Source: Actinomycetospora straminea (GTDB taxonomy: Bacteria > Actinomycetota > Actinomycetes > Mycobacteriales > Pseudonocardiaceae). Taken from it: a DNA stretch of 64,000 nucleotides. The stretch is taken from NCBI RefSeq assembly GCF_028737255.1, contig NZ_JAQZAN010000020.1:1-64000 (forward strand), in the 5' to 3' direction. Below, piece after piece: positions 38,611-46,804 of the stretch (within the stretch, counting starts at the first letter, position 1; every line of letters begins with the position of its first letter). The notes under the pieces were generated by a model, which saw nothing but the letters and a program-made list of their open reading frames with translations, had not been told where the DNA came from and did no database searches. The position numbers were made by a program, and so were the translations under genes.

Positions 38611-41193
38611 TCAGCGCAGGATCCAGGTGTCCTTGGACCCGCCACCGCGCGAGGAGTTGACCACGAGCGAGTCGGCGGGCGCGACCCGTGTGAGCGGGGT
38701 CGGGAGCACGGTGGGGGTGGGGGCGAGGACGACGAACGCCCGCAGGTCGACGACCCGCGGCTCCAGCGCCGCGCCCGTGAACGTGGGGTGCGTGGAGATC
38801 CGGATGGTCTCCTGGGCCACGAACCCGTCCGGGTCCGCGCGCACCGCCGCCGCGGCCTCCTCGAGCTCCCGCTCCTGGGCGTGGGGCCCGATGACGATGC
38901 CCTGCCCGCCGTAGCCGTCGACGGGCTTGAGCACGAGCTCGGCGAGGTGGTCGAGGACGTACTCGCGCTGGTCGGGCTCGGCGCACGACCAGGTCGGGAC
39001 CGCGGCGAGCGTCGCCTTCTCGCCGAAGTAGTACTCCGTGAGCGCGGAGATGAAGGGGTAGACGCCCTTGTCGTCGACCAGCCCGTTGCCCGGCGCGTTC
39101 GCGAGGGCCAGGCGGCCGGTGCGCACGGCGTCCTGGATCGGCCCGCCGAGCCGGACGCCGCCCGCGTCGGTGGCCTCGAACAGGACCTCCTCGTCGATGC
39201 GCCGGTAGACGACGTCGACGGGGCGCCCGCTCGTGGCGATGGTGATCATCCCGGCGGCCGCGCGCAGCTCGCCGGGCGTGAGCAACGGCACGCCCATCTC
39301 CTCGGCGAGCATGCGGTGCTCGAAGTAGGCGTTGTCGCTCGGGCCCTCGGTGACGACGGCGAGCACGGGGTCGCTGCCCGCGGCCGGCGGCGCGCACGCC
39401 AGCAGCGCGTCGCGCAGGATCGCCGGGCCCTCGTCGGCGTCGAGCACGCCGTTCGGGGCCTGCAGCTCGGGCAGGACGCTGCGCACCACGCGGCGGTCGG
39501 CCATCGCGAACCCGATGCCCGACGGGATGCGCAGGTTGTCCTCGAGGACCTTCCACTCGCCCTCGCCGTCGCAGACGAGGTCCAGGCCGCTGATCAGGGC
39601 CCGCGTCGCGCCGGGGTGCAGGTTCATCGCGGCCTCGTGCGGGCGGGGCAGCCAGCGCAGGGCGCCCTCGGGCAGCACCCCGTCGCGCAGGCACGCGCGC
39701 TCCCCGTGCAGGTCCTGCAGCAACGCCTCGCACGTCCGGGCGCGCTGGACCAGGCCCTCGGTGAGGGTCGTCCACTCGCCGGCCGTGATGAGGCGGGGGA
39801 CGAGGTCGAGCGGGAAGAGCCGCTCGGCGTCGTCGGACTGCGGGAAGAACATGCCGCGGGCGCGCTGCTCGGCGTCGCGGCTCTTCTCGTGCACGAGCAG
39901 CCCGGACGGCCCGATCCGCTCGAGGGTGGAGACGAGCCACGAGTACGCCGGGCGCACGGTGCCGTCCTCGGCGACGGCCTCGTCGTAGCCGGGGGAGGCG
40001 TAGTCGGCGAGCATCACCGGGGCGACGGTCGCCGACACCGGCGCGTCGACCGGCGAGTCCGGGGCCCCGCGGGTCTCGGCGACGAGCATGTCGACGACGG
40101 CCTCGAGGTTGCCGTTGCGGTTGGCGCGCTGGCGCTGCCGCGCCGCCGAGCTGCCGCGGGCGAGCGCCTCGAGCGCCAGCTCCTCGACCACGGCGCGGTC
40201 GCCGGCCTCGTCGAGGTCGTCGGCGAGGTGGGTGAGCATCAGGCGCACCGCCCGCGACGGCGGGACGAGGTCCCGACCGGGCACGTCGACGAGGTCGCCC
40301 TCGAGCCCCGAGCGCGCCGCCCGCCAGCTCGCGGCGCGCAGCAGCTCCGCGCGGTGCTGCGGCGTCGGACGGCCCTCGAGGTGGGCCCGCACCCCGTGGC
40401 GCACCAGCGCCCGCGAGAGCCCGGCGATGAGCACGACGCCGTCGACGCTCGGGCTCGCGTCGCAGATGCGGACCTCGACCGTGTCCTGGTGCGCCGAGGG
40501 CCGCATGTCGAAATAGACCATGCCGGGGTCGGACATCGTCCCGGAGGCGAGCAGGTCGGCGATGAGCGCGTCGTAGTCGGCGGCGTCGCGCAGGGGCGCG
40601 GGCGGGCCGGCGGTCGGCCAGCGGTGCCACGCCAGCGTGCGCGAGCTCGCGTAGCCGGTGTCCTCGCTCTTCCAGAACGGCGAGCTCGCGGAGAGCGCCA
40701 GCAGGATCGGCAGCCACGGCGCGCTGTGCTGCATCACCGTGATCGCCGCGTCGCGGTCCGGGACGTCGATGTGCACCTGGGTGCCGCAGATCTGCTGCTC
40801 GAACGCGAGCATCTGGTACTCGTCGCGCATCCGCTCGTAGCGCGGCGAGGGCGTGATGCCCTCGGCCGAGCCGTCGATGAGGGGGACGCTGCCGGCACCG
40901 ACGACGCCGAGGCCGTGCTGGTCGGCGATGTTCGCGAGCATGCTGCGCAGCCGCACGAGGTCGGTGCGCAGATCGGCGAGGTCGCTCGTCGGCGCCGAGT
41001 TGGTCTCGATGATCGAGGGCTTCAGCTCCGCGGCGAACGCCTCACCGTCGAGGGCCTGCAGCTCGTCGAGCAGCTCGGGGACGCGCGGCACCGCCGAGCG
41101 CGTCTCGAGGTCGACGAGGTGGAACTCCTCCTCGACACCCATGACGACCTCGTGCGCGGGGGCCAGCCGACGGTTCGACGAACGCCTTGCCAT
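38611..41193 (-). CDS. Fusion of a YbdK/GCS2 carboxylate-amine ligase and a circularly permuted ATP-grasp ligase
   Basis: 860 residues. Residues about 15-375 form a glutamate-cysteine ligase-2 domain: MGVEEEFHLVD, ELKPSIIETNSAP, GTQVHIDV, and RPSAHQDTVEVRICD. Residues about 395-855 match the circularly permuted type 2 ATP-grasp family (PQSDDAERLFPLDLVPR, EGEWKVLEDNLRIPSGIGFAMADRR, LANAPGNGLVDDKGVYPFI, LVLKPVDGYGGQGIVIGP). Two ATP-dependent peptide-bond-forming activities in one chain suggest a dipeptide or tripeptide synthetase. Met18 (41142) is a possible alternative start, because YbdK proteins usually begin at MGVEEE. First gene of the operon. Confidence 0.85.
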   Translation of the reverse strand: MARRSSNRRLAPAHEVVMGVEEEFHLVDLETRSAVPRVPELLDELQALDGEAFAAELKPSIIETNSAPTSDLADLRTDLVRLRSMLANIADQHGLGVVGAGSVPLIDGSAEGITPSPRYERMRDEYQMLAFEQQICGTQVHIDVPDRDAAITVMQHSAPWLPILLALSASSPFWKSEDTGYASSRTLAWHRWPTAGPPAPLRDAADYDALIADLLASGTMSDPGMVYFDMRPSAHQDTVEVRICDASPSVDGVVLIAGLSRALVRHGVRAHLEGRPTPQHRAELLRAASWRAARSGLEGDLVDVPGRDLVPPSRAVRLMLTHLADDLDEAGDRAVVEELALEALARGSSAARQRQRANRNGNLEAVVDMLVAETRGAPDSPVDAPVSATVAPVMLADYASPGYDEAVAEDGTVRPAYSWLVSTLERIGPSGLLVHEKSRDAEQRARGMFFPQSDDAERLFPLDLVPRLITAGEWTTLTEGLVQRARTCEALLQDLHGERACLRDGVLPEGALRWLPRPHEAAMNLHPGATRALISGLDLVCDGEGEWKVLEDNLRIPSGIGFAMADRRVVRSVLPELQAPNGVLDADEGPAILRDALLACAPPAAGSDPVLAVVTEGPSDNAYFEHRMLAEEMGVPLLTPGELRAAAGMITIATSGRPVDVVYRRIDEEVLFEATDAGGVRLGGPIQDAVRTGRLALANAPGNGLVDDKGVYPFISALTEYYFGEKATLAAVPTWSCAEPDQREYVLDHLAELVLKPVDGYGGQGIVIGPHAQERELEEAAAAVRADPDGFVAQETIRISTHPTFTGAALEPRVVDLRAFVVLAPTPTVLPTPLTRVAPADSLVVNSSRGGGSKDTWILR

Positions 41194-41290
41194 AGCGGGC
41201 CAACCTACGATCGGTGTGTCACGGGGATGTTTCCGAGCGGCTGACCACTACCCCCACGGCGGTCCGCATCACACCTGACAGACTGCGCGG

Positions 41291-41761
41291 GTGCGCGTCT
41301 TCCTCGGATCGGACCACGCGGGTTTCGAACTCAAGGCCCACCTGCTGCGCGAGCTGGCGCAGGCGGGACACGACGTCGTCGACGTCGGGCCGGCCGAGTT
41401 CGATCCGAACGACGACTACCCGCCCTTCTGCGTCGAGACCGGTCGCCGGACCGTCGCCGAGCAGGGCGCCCTCGGCGTCGTCATCGGCGGGTCGGGCAAC
41501 GGCGAGCAGATCGCGGCGAACAAGGTGCCCGGCTGCCGCGCTGCACTGGCCTGGAGCGTCGAGACCGCGCAGCTCGGCCGCAAGCACAACGACGCGCAGG
41601 TCGTCGCCGTCGGCGCGCGGATGCACAGCCTCGAGCAGGCCACCGAGATCGTGACCGCGTTCCTCGCCACCGCCTTCGAGGGCGGGCGCCACCAGCGGCG
41701 CATCGACATGCTCACCGCCTACGAGCGGACGGGCGAGCCCCCGGCCCTGCCGCAGGACTGA
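41291..41761 (+). CDS. rpiB: Ribose-5-phosphate isomerase B
   Basis: 156 residues, GTG start. LacAB/RpiB family: SDHAGFELK, the phosphate loop GGSGNGEQIAANKVPG, and HNDAQVVAVGAR. The catalytic Cys of enterobacterial RpiB is replaced and the Glu in GNGEQ is kept, as in the Mycobacterium tuberculosis enzyme that uses a glutamate base. It interconverts ribose-5-phosphate and ribulose-5-phosphate. Divergent from the ATP-grasp fusion gene, with a 97-base shared control region, and 29 bases before the glycosylase gene. Confidence 0.94.
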   Translation: MRVFLGSDHAGFELKAHLLRELAQAGHDVVDVGPAEFDPNDDYPPFCVETGRRTVAEQGALGVVIGGSGNGEQIAANKVPGCRAALAWSVETAQLGRKHNDAQVVAVGARMHSLEQATEIVTAFLATAFEGGRHQRRIDMLTAYERTGEPPALPQD

Positions 41762-41790
41762 CCGCCCCGGGCGCGGGGTACGCACGCCGG

Positions 41791-42606
41791 GTGCCCGAAG
41801 GTCACACGATCCGCCGGCTCGCGAGCACCCACACGCGGCGGTTCGTCGGGCACGAGGTCGCGGTGTCGTCGCCGCAGGGCCGCTTCGCCCGCGACGCCGA
41901 GCTCGTCGACGGGCGGGTGCTGCGCGCGGCCGACGCCCACGGCAAGCACCTCTTCCACGTCTACGCCGACGACCTCGTCGTGCACGTGCACCTCGGGCTC
42001 TACGGCAAGTTCTCCACCCACCGCGGCGACGTCACGCCGCCGCGCGGGCAGGTGCGGATGCGCATGGTCGGTCCCACGCACTGGGCCGACCTGCGCGGAC
42101 CGATCACCTGCGAGGTGCTCACCGAGGGCGAGGTCGACGGCCTGCGCGCCCGCCTCGGCGCCGACCCGCTGCGCGACGACACCGACCCCGAGGCCGCCTG
42201 GGCCCGCATCTCCCGCTCGCGCGCGCCGCTGGCCACGCTGCTCATGGACCAGTCGGTGATCGCCGGGGTCGGCAACGTCTACCGCGCCGAGGTCCTCTTC
42301 CGGCACGGCCTGGACCCGCTGCTGCCCGGCCGCGAGCTGGGGCGCGAGCGGTGGGAGGCGGTGTGGGACGATCTCGTGGCGCTCCTCGCCGACGGCGTGC
42401 GCCGCGGGGCGATCGACACCGTGCGGCCCGAGCACCGGTCCTGTGATCACGGGCACGACCAGCCGCACGGTCGCAGCTGCGGCCGGGAGGTGTACGTGTA
42501 CCGCCGCACGGGTCAGCCGTGCCGGGTCTGCGGCACCGAGGTCTCGAAGCGCACGCACGCGAGCCGGAACCTGTTCTGGTGCGAGCGATGCCAGGCCGCG
42601 ACCTGA
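41791..42606 (+). CDS. nei: Fpg/Nei family DNA glycosylase (endonuclease VIII-like)
   Basis: 271 residues. Begins PEGHTIRRLA: the N-terminal Pro is the Schiff-base nucleophile and the next Glu is catalytic. The H2TH region (LATLLMDQSVIAGVGNVYRAEVLF) and a C-terminal zinc finger (CRVCGTEVSKRTHASRNLFWCERC) are present. The PEGHTI start is typical of actinobacterial Nei2-type enzymes. It excises oxidised bases from DNA and nicks the strand. GTG start at 41791; probably co-transcribed with rpiB. Confidence 0.93.
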   Translation: MPEGHTIRRLASTHTRRFVGHEVAVSSPQGRFARDAELVDGRVLRAADAHGKHLFHVYADDLVVHVHLGLYGKFSTHRGDVTPPRGQVRMRMVGPTHWADLRGPITCEVLTEGEVDGLRARLGADPLRDDTDPEAAWARISRSRAPLATLLMDQSVIAGVGNVYRAEVLFRHGLDPLLPGRELGRERWEAVWDDLVALLADGVRRGAIDTVRPEHRSCDHGHDQPHGRSCGREVYVYRRTGQPCRVCGTEVSKRTHASRNLFWCERCQAAT

Positions 42607-42641
42607 CCGTTACGTTTCGCGCCCCGCGACCGATGCGTCAC

Positions 42642-42669
42642 TCAGGAGGGTGACGCGTGCCCCGTCCGG
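42642..42669 (+). terminator. Short hairpin after the glycosylase gene
   Basis: GCGTCAC and GTGACGC form a 7-bp stem with a 7-base loop about 30 bases after the nei stop (42606). It is short and has no T-tract, so termination is only possible. Confidence 0.35.
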
Positions 42670-42746
42670 GGTGGGGGGACGAGACGCGCATCGCCCGATC
42701 GAGTTCACTGTGTCCGGATCGTGAGGTCCGGACGAGGGAGGTGTGC

Positions 42747-44378
42747 GTGGGTCGGGAGAGGCAGCGGACCGCGGCTCGACCCGCGGAGAGCGCCCCGCGT
42801 CGCCCGCGGTGGCAGCTGACGACGCGCTCGCGGTTCTCGGTCCTGCTCGGGGTCGCGGGCCTCGCGGTGGCCGGCGTGCAGCTGGTGATGCTCAGCGACC
42901 CGCCGACCGCCGTGCAGCTCGTCGTCGTCGCGTTCTGGAGCCTCGTGGGCTTCGGGTACCTCTGCTCCGCGGCCGCCCAGCACCTCTTCACGCGCCGGAA
43001 GCCCGCCCCGGCGCCGGCCGCCGCCGCGCCGGTCGAGGAGATCGTGCCCGTGCCGGTGCGCCCTGCCCGGCCCCGGCCGCGGCGGAAGGAGACGGCGTCC
43101 CCCGGTGACGCTGCCAAGGGTCCCGGGGCGCCGACCGCGGCCGTGGGGCGGCCCGCGGGGGCGGCTTCCTCGGCGTCCCCGGCGGCGTCCTCGACCCCGT
43201 CCTCGACCCCGTCCTCGACCCCGTCCTCGACCCCGTCCTCGACCCCGGCCGCTGCCCCTGCTGCGGCCCCGGCCCCGGCGGGCGAGCCCACCCGCGTCGC
43301 CATCCGGTCCAAGCGCCCGGCCGCGACGCCCGCCGCCGCGGCGAGCCCGGCCGCCCCGGCGGCCCCGGCCACCCCGGCGACCTCGGCCACGGCAGTCAGG
43401 CCCACCTCCGGGTCCCCCTCCCCGGCGGCGTCGCCCGCGACCGCGGCCACGACGTCCGTCGCCGCTCCGCGTCCCGCCGGCGGCCGCCCCGGAACCCCGA
43501 CGCCCGCCCGGGCGGGCACCGGCCCGGCGCCCGCGCCGACCGCCGCGGTGCCCGCCGCGCCGACCGCCGCGGTCCGCACGACCGCGACCCCGGTCGCCGG
43601 CCCGGCCGCCCGTCCGGTTGCGGGCCCGGCGGCCACGCCGGCCGTCACTCGGGCTGCCGCGTCGGGTGCTCCGCCGGCGTCCTCCCGGCCCCAGACCCGG
43701 ACCCAGACCACGCCGTCGACCGCGTCCCCGACCCCGCCCCCGAGCGGCCCGGCGCCCCGGCCGGCACGTCCCGCGGTCCCCGCTCACACGCCGGCCGCCC
43801 ACACGCCGGCCGCCCACACGCCGGCCGCCCACACATCCACCGCCCACACGCCCGCCGCCACGTCCTCGCCGATCCTGCTGCCCGAGGACCGCACCGACGC
43901 CTTCCGCGTCCGCTCCGGCCCGACGCGGCCGGCCGGCGGGCGCGACGCCGAGGTGCCGGCCCTGGCCGGGCTGGAGAGCTTCGCCTCGGCGCTGTCGTTC
44001 GGTGCCCCGAGCGCCGGCGGCACGGCGGGGGCGACCGGCCGCTCGCCCCGGTACACGTCGACCGGCGAGCACGCGCGGATCGACCCTCTCGCCGCGCCCC
44101 TCGACCCCGCGCCGGCCCCGCGGAGCTCGTCGCCGCTCTCCGGGCCGCTGCCGACGGCACCGCCCACCCCGTCGTCGACCCCGTCGCCCACCTCGTCCAC
44201 CACCTCGTCGACGGGGGCCAGGTCCCGGAGCCGCCACGCCGCGGACGACACGCCGCCGCCCCGGCGGGCGCGGCACGCGGCCGACGTCGAGGACCCGGTG
44301 GCGGCCCGCCGCGGCCGGCCCGGCCCGAACGCCGGACGCCACGCGACCCCGGCCGGCTCGCCGGGCTCGGGGCGGTAG
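42747..44378 (+). CDS. Low-complexity Pro/Ala/Thr-rich membrane protein
   Basis: 543 residues from GTG 42747, with GAGGGAG seven bases upstream. Two membrane segments near the N terminus (about residues 31-50 and 56-78) are followed by 450 residues of Pro, Ala, Thr and Ser, with in-frame repeats at 43187-43246 and 43785-43859. No enzyme domain is seen. The short patch around residues 390-420 (ILLPEDRTDAFRVRSGPTRP) is less repetitive and may be a binding motif. Probably an envelope-associated scaffold, but the function is unknown. Two upstream in-frame starts (42657, 42741) have worse spacing. Confidence 0.72.
   Translation: MGRERQRTAARPAESAPRRPRWQLTTRSRFSVLLGVAGLAVAGVQLVMLSDPPTAVQLVVVAFWSLVGFGYLCSAAAQHLFTRRKPAPAPAAAAPVEEIVPVPVRPARPRPRRKETASPGDAAKGPGAPTAAVGRPAGAASSASPAASSTPSSTPSSTPSSTPSSTPAAAPAAAPAPAGEPTRVAIRSKRPAATPAAAASPAAPAAPATPATSATAVRPTSGSPSPAASPATAATTSVAAPRPAGGRPGTPTPARAGTGPAPAPTAAVPAAPTAAVRTTATPVAGPAARPVAGPAATPAVTRAAASGAPPASSRPQTRTQTTPSTASPTPPPSGPAPRPARPAVPAHTPAAHTPAAHTPAAHTSTAHTPAATSSPILLPEDRTDAFRVRSGPTRPAGGRDAEVPALAGLESFASALSFGAPSAGGTAGATGRSPRYTSTGEHARIDPLAAPLDPAPAPRSSSPLSGPLPTAPPTPSSTPSPTSSTTSSTGARSRSRHAADDTPPPRRARHAADVEDPVAARRGRPGPNAGRHATPAGSPGSGR
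43187..43246 (+). repeat. Five tandem 12-bp repeats (Ser/Thr/Pro coding)
   Basis: Five exact copies of a 12-base unit, encoding repeated Ser-Ser-Thr-Pro in the low-complexity membrane protein. Copy number could vary between strains. Confidence 0.85.
43785..43859 (+). repeat. Five tandem 15-bp repeats (His/Thr/Pro/Ala coding)
   Basis: Five copies of a 15-base unit, three of them exact, encoding repeated His-Thr-Pro-Ala-Ala in the same protein. The last two have a few substitutions. Confidence 0.85.
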
Positions 44379-44418
44379 GCTCGCGCGTGCCCGATCCGTC
44401 CCCTTCGTGAGGAACGTG

Positions 44419-44556
44419 ATGTCCGAGCGCACCGACCCCACCGAGGGCGCCTCCGAGCCCGGGGTGACGACGCACCGGCCCTGGATCCGCGTGGTCACGG
44501 TCGTCGTGCTCGCGGTGTTCGTGATCGCGACCCTGGTGAGCGCGCTCGCTCTCTAG
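44419..44556 (+). CDS. Small single-pass membrane protein
   Basis: 45 residues. ATG 44419 has GAGGAA six bases upstream. The first 20 residues are acidic and polar, the last 25 form one hydrophobic helix (IRVVTVVVLAVFVIATLVSALAL) that ends at the C terminus, so it is probably tail-anchored or a small spanning protein. No family recognised. The good ribosome site and the clear hydrophobic pattern support it as real. It lies between the low-complexity protein and the YjbR gene, on the same strand. Confidence 0.6.
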   Translation: MSERTDPTEGASEPGVTTHRPWIRVVTVVVLAVFVIATLVSALAL

Positions 44557-44570
44557 GCAGGATCGCGGGC

Positions 44571-44945
44571 GTGGACCCCGACGAGCTGCTCGCGCGGATG
44601 CGGGAGGTCTGCCTCGCCCTGCCCGAGGCCACCGAGAAGATCAGCCACGGCTCGCCGTCGTGGTTCGTGCGCCGGATGTTCGCGAGCTGGGTCCCGTACC
44701 ACCACGGCGACGAACACCTCGCGATCTGGGTGGCCGCGCCCGACGGGGCCCAGCAGGACATGGTCGACGCCGAGCCCGCCCGCTTCTTCGTCCCGCCCTA
44801 CGTCGGGCACCGCGGCTGGCTCGGCATGCGCCTCGACGTCGAGCCGGGCGGGCCGGACTGGGACGAGGTCCGGGGTGTCGTCACCGACGCCTACCGGTGC
44901 GTGGCGCCGAAGCGCCTGGTGGCGCAGCTCGACCCGACGGCGTGA
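44571..44945 (+). CDS. MmcQ/YjbR family protein
   Basis: 124 residues. The family pattern is present: an N-terminal helix (LLARMREVCLALPEATEKISHGSPSWFVRRMFASW), the EHLAIWVAAP strand, and FFVPPYVGHRGWLGMRLD followed by the C-terminal helix AYRCVAPKRLVAQL. These are compact double-wing proteins once called DNA-binding, with no proven function. GTG start at 44571, fourteen bases after the small membrane protein stop. Confidence 0.88.
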   Translation: MDPDELLARMREVCLALPEATEKISHGSPSWFVRRMFASWVPYHHGDEHLAIWVAAPDGAQQDMVDAEPARFFVPPYVGHRGWLGMRLDVEPGGPDWDEVRGVVTDAYRCVAPKRLVAQLDPTA

Positions 44946-44948
44946 CCC

Positions 44949-44979
44949 TTGACCTCGACCTTGCTCGAGGTCCCACCCT
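44949..44979 (+). promoter_or_regulatory. MerR-type promoter/operator for the PIG-L deacetylase
   Basis: TTGACC (-35, 44949-44954) and CACCCT (-10, 44974-44979) are separated by 19 bases, longer than usual and diagnostic of MerR-family promoters. The spacer contains the perfect inverted repeat GACCTCGA/TCGAGGTC (44951-44958 and 44965-44972). The ATG follows seven bases after the -10, so the message is probably leaderless. No MerR gene is in the window. Confidence 0.65.
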
Positions 44980-44986
44980 GTCCGTC

Positions 44987-45697
44987 ATGACCACCGATCT
45001 GCCGCCGCTGCCCGACGACGTCACGCGGGTGCTGGCCGTCGCCGCCCATCCCGACGACCTCGAGTACGGCACCGCCGCCGCGATCGCCCGCTGGACCGCC
45101 GCGGGCACGGAGGTGTCGTACCTGCTGGTCACCCGCGGCGAGGCCGGCATCCACGACCTGCCGCCGGAGAAGGCCGCCGGCGTGCGCGAGGACGAGGAGC
45201 GGCGCAGTGCGGCCGTGGTCGGCGTGCACGAGGTGCGCTTCCTCGACGGCCACCGCGACGGGGTGGTCGTCGAGGGCCCGGCGCTGCGCCGGGACATCGC
45301 GCGGGAGATCCGGCGGCTGCGTCCGGAGATGGTGGTCGTCGGCAGCCACCACGAGACGTTCGGGCCGGGCATGTGGAACAGCGCCGACCACCGCGCGGTC
45401 GGCCGGGCGACGATCGACGCCGCCGGGGACGCCGGCAACCGCTGGATCTTCCCCGAGCTCGTCGAGGAGGGCTTCGAGCCGTGGCCGGGGGTGCGGCGCG
45501 TCGCCGTGTCCGCCTCGACGCAACCGACCCACGTCGTCGACGTCGCGGGGTACCGGGAGGTGGCGATCGCCTCGCTCGCCGAGCACGCGACCTACCTCGC
45601 GGCGCTCGACCCGCGCCCGGTCGCCGAGCAGGCCCGCGAGGTCGTGGAGATGACGACCGCTGGTGAGCGCGTGGCGTTCGAGGTCTTCGGCGGCTGA
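44987..45697 (+). CDS. PIG-L (LmbE-like) zinc deacetylase
   Basis: 236 residues. The zinc-binding motif AHPDDLEYG is near residue 20, the second metal ligand region is in SHHETFGPG, and SADHRAVGRATIDAAG gives the third histidine. Mycothiol deacetylase (MshB) and the conjugate amidase Mca belong to this family, but the present protein is shorter than these (about 290 residues), so it is not confidently either. It removes an N-acetyl group from a small sugar or related compound. ATG 44987 is very close to the -10 of its MerR-type promoter. Confidence 0.86.
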   Translation: MTTDLPPLPDDVTRVLAVAAHPDDLEYGTAAAIARWTAAGTEVSYLLVTRGEAGIHDLPPEKAAGVREDEERRSAAVVGVHEVRFLDGHRDGVVVEGPALRRDIAREIRRLRPEMVVVGSHHETFGPGMWNSADHRAVGRATIDAAGDAGNRWIFPELVEEGFEPWPGVRRVAVSASTQPTHVVDVAGYREVAIASLAEHATYLAALDPRPVAEQAREVVEMTTAGERVAFEVFGG

Positions 45698-45700
45698 CCG

Positions 45701-46621
45701 TCAGCCCGGGAACAGGCCCGCGGCCACGCGCCCGTCGGCGGGGGAGGCGGGCGTCGGGGGCGCCGTCGGCGGGGTCGTCGGGCCGGCCGCGGCGAGGGCC
45801 GTCAGCACGCCGCGGGCGTGGCCGTCGGCGTTCGGGCCGCCGGCGAGGAGCGCCTCGCTGTCGGTCAGGGAGGTCAGCCAGGGTGCGGCCGAGCAGACCC
45901 CGTGGCCGGCGAAGGCCGGGCGGACGTCGACGAAGCGCAGGCCGGCGGCGGTGACCCGCTCGGCGAGGACGGTGTCGAGCCGGTCCACGGCGCCGTCGAT
46001 GCGGGCGGCGCGCGCGGCGTCGGCGGGGCCCTTCGGGCAGGCGCCGCCCTCGGCGAGGTGGGGGTAGCCGGTGACGGTCACCGCGGCGCGGGGCGCGCGG
46101 GCGCGGATGTCGCGCAGCGCCGCGTCGAGGGCGCCCGGCAGGGTCCGCAGGGCGCGGTCGAAGCGGGCGAGGGCGGTGTCGCAGCGTGCCGGGGTGCCCG
46201 CGGCCGAGCAGGCGGCGGCGAGCGCACCGAGGCCGGTGGCGTCGGCGCCGACGGTCGCGGTGACGACCTCGGTCGTGGCGGTCAGCGAGGTGAACTGGCC
46301 GTTGCCGCCCCCGGTCGACGACGAGCACGCCCGCGAGGTCCACGACGTCTCGGCGGCGGCGCGGGCGAGCAGCGGGGGGTAGGCGACGCCGCTGCGCCGG
46401 CAGGTGCCCGAGGCGGCCTCGACCGCCCCGGCCGCGGTCCCGGCGGCCCACGAGTCGCCGAGCGCGACCCGCCGGTTCCCGTCGCCGCCGCTGGCCGGGC
46501 TGCCCGCGGGCAGGGCCGCGAACGCAGCGTTCGCCGCACCCGCGGCTCCCGCACCGAGCGTCAGCGCCGTCGACACCACCGTCGCCACCAGCGCCGCGAC
46601 CACCACGGACCGACAGCCCAT
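45701..46621 (-). CDS. Secreted SGNH-family hydrolase/lipase
   Basis: 306 residues. A signal peptide covers about residues 1-29 (positive N terminus, hydrophobic core, AGAANA cleavage region). The block I motif GDSWAAG gives the catalytic serine, and NADGHARG near residue 265 gives the Asp/His dyad of block V. The block III region reads VGADATGLG where GxND is usual, so an oxyanion-hole residue may differ. Six or more cysteines suggest disulfides outside the cell. Similar to Streptomyces-type secreted GDSL lipases. Pro/Thr-rich near the C terminus. Confidence 0.8.
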   Translation of the reverse strand: MGCRSVVVAALVATVVSTALTLGAGAAGAANAAFAALPAGSPASGGDGNRRVALGDSWAAGTAAGAVEAASGTCRRSGVAYPPLLARAAAETSWTSRACSSSTGGGNGQFTSLTATTEVVTATVGADATGLGALAAACSAAGTPARCDTALARFDRALRTLPGALDAALRDIRARAPRAAVTVTGYPHLAEGGACPKGPADAARAARIDGAVDRLDTVLAERVTAAGLRFVDVRPAFAGHGVCSAAPWLTSLTDSEALLAGGPNADGHARGVLTALAAAGPTTPPTAPPTPASPADGRVAAGLFPG

Positions 46622-46748
46622 CCCCGCCCCCGATCACCGTCACGATCACGCGCCCGACGGCGGTCAGTCTCGGTCTCGACCCCCACAGGAGGCATCGGGC
46701 GTCACGCCATCGAGGTGTCGCGACCACCCACACGGGGTGCGCTGCGCG

Positions 46749-46794
46749 CAGGTGAGCAGAAAGGAGTGCTCCAGCACTCTTTTCTGCTCACCTG
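46749..46794 (-). terminator. Strong hairpin downstream of the Rieske oxygenase operon
   Basis: Arms 46749-46770 and 46773-46794 are 22 bases long with one mismatch, separated by CC. It lies 11 bases beyond the Rieske oxygenase stop (46805) and upstream of the SGNH gene on the same strand. Near-perfect palindrome; no T-tract. Confidence 0.7.
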
Positions 46795-46804
46795 CCGGAG
46801 GCAC

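Noticed and set aside
43187-43859. CRISPR-like array
   Set aside because: Repeats are contiguous, 12-15 bases, in frame and without spacers.
44987-45697. MshB or Mca of mycothiol metabolism
   Set aside because: Shorter than both and with no other mycothiol gene nearby; only the family is assigned.
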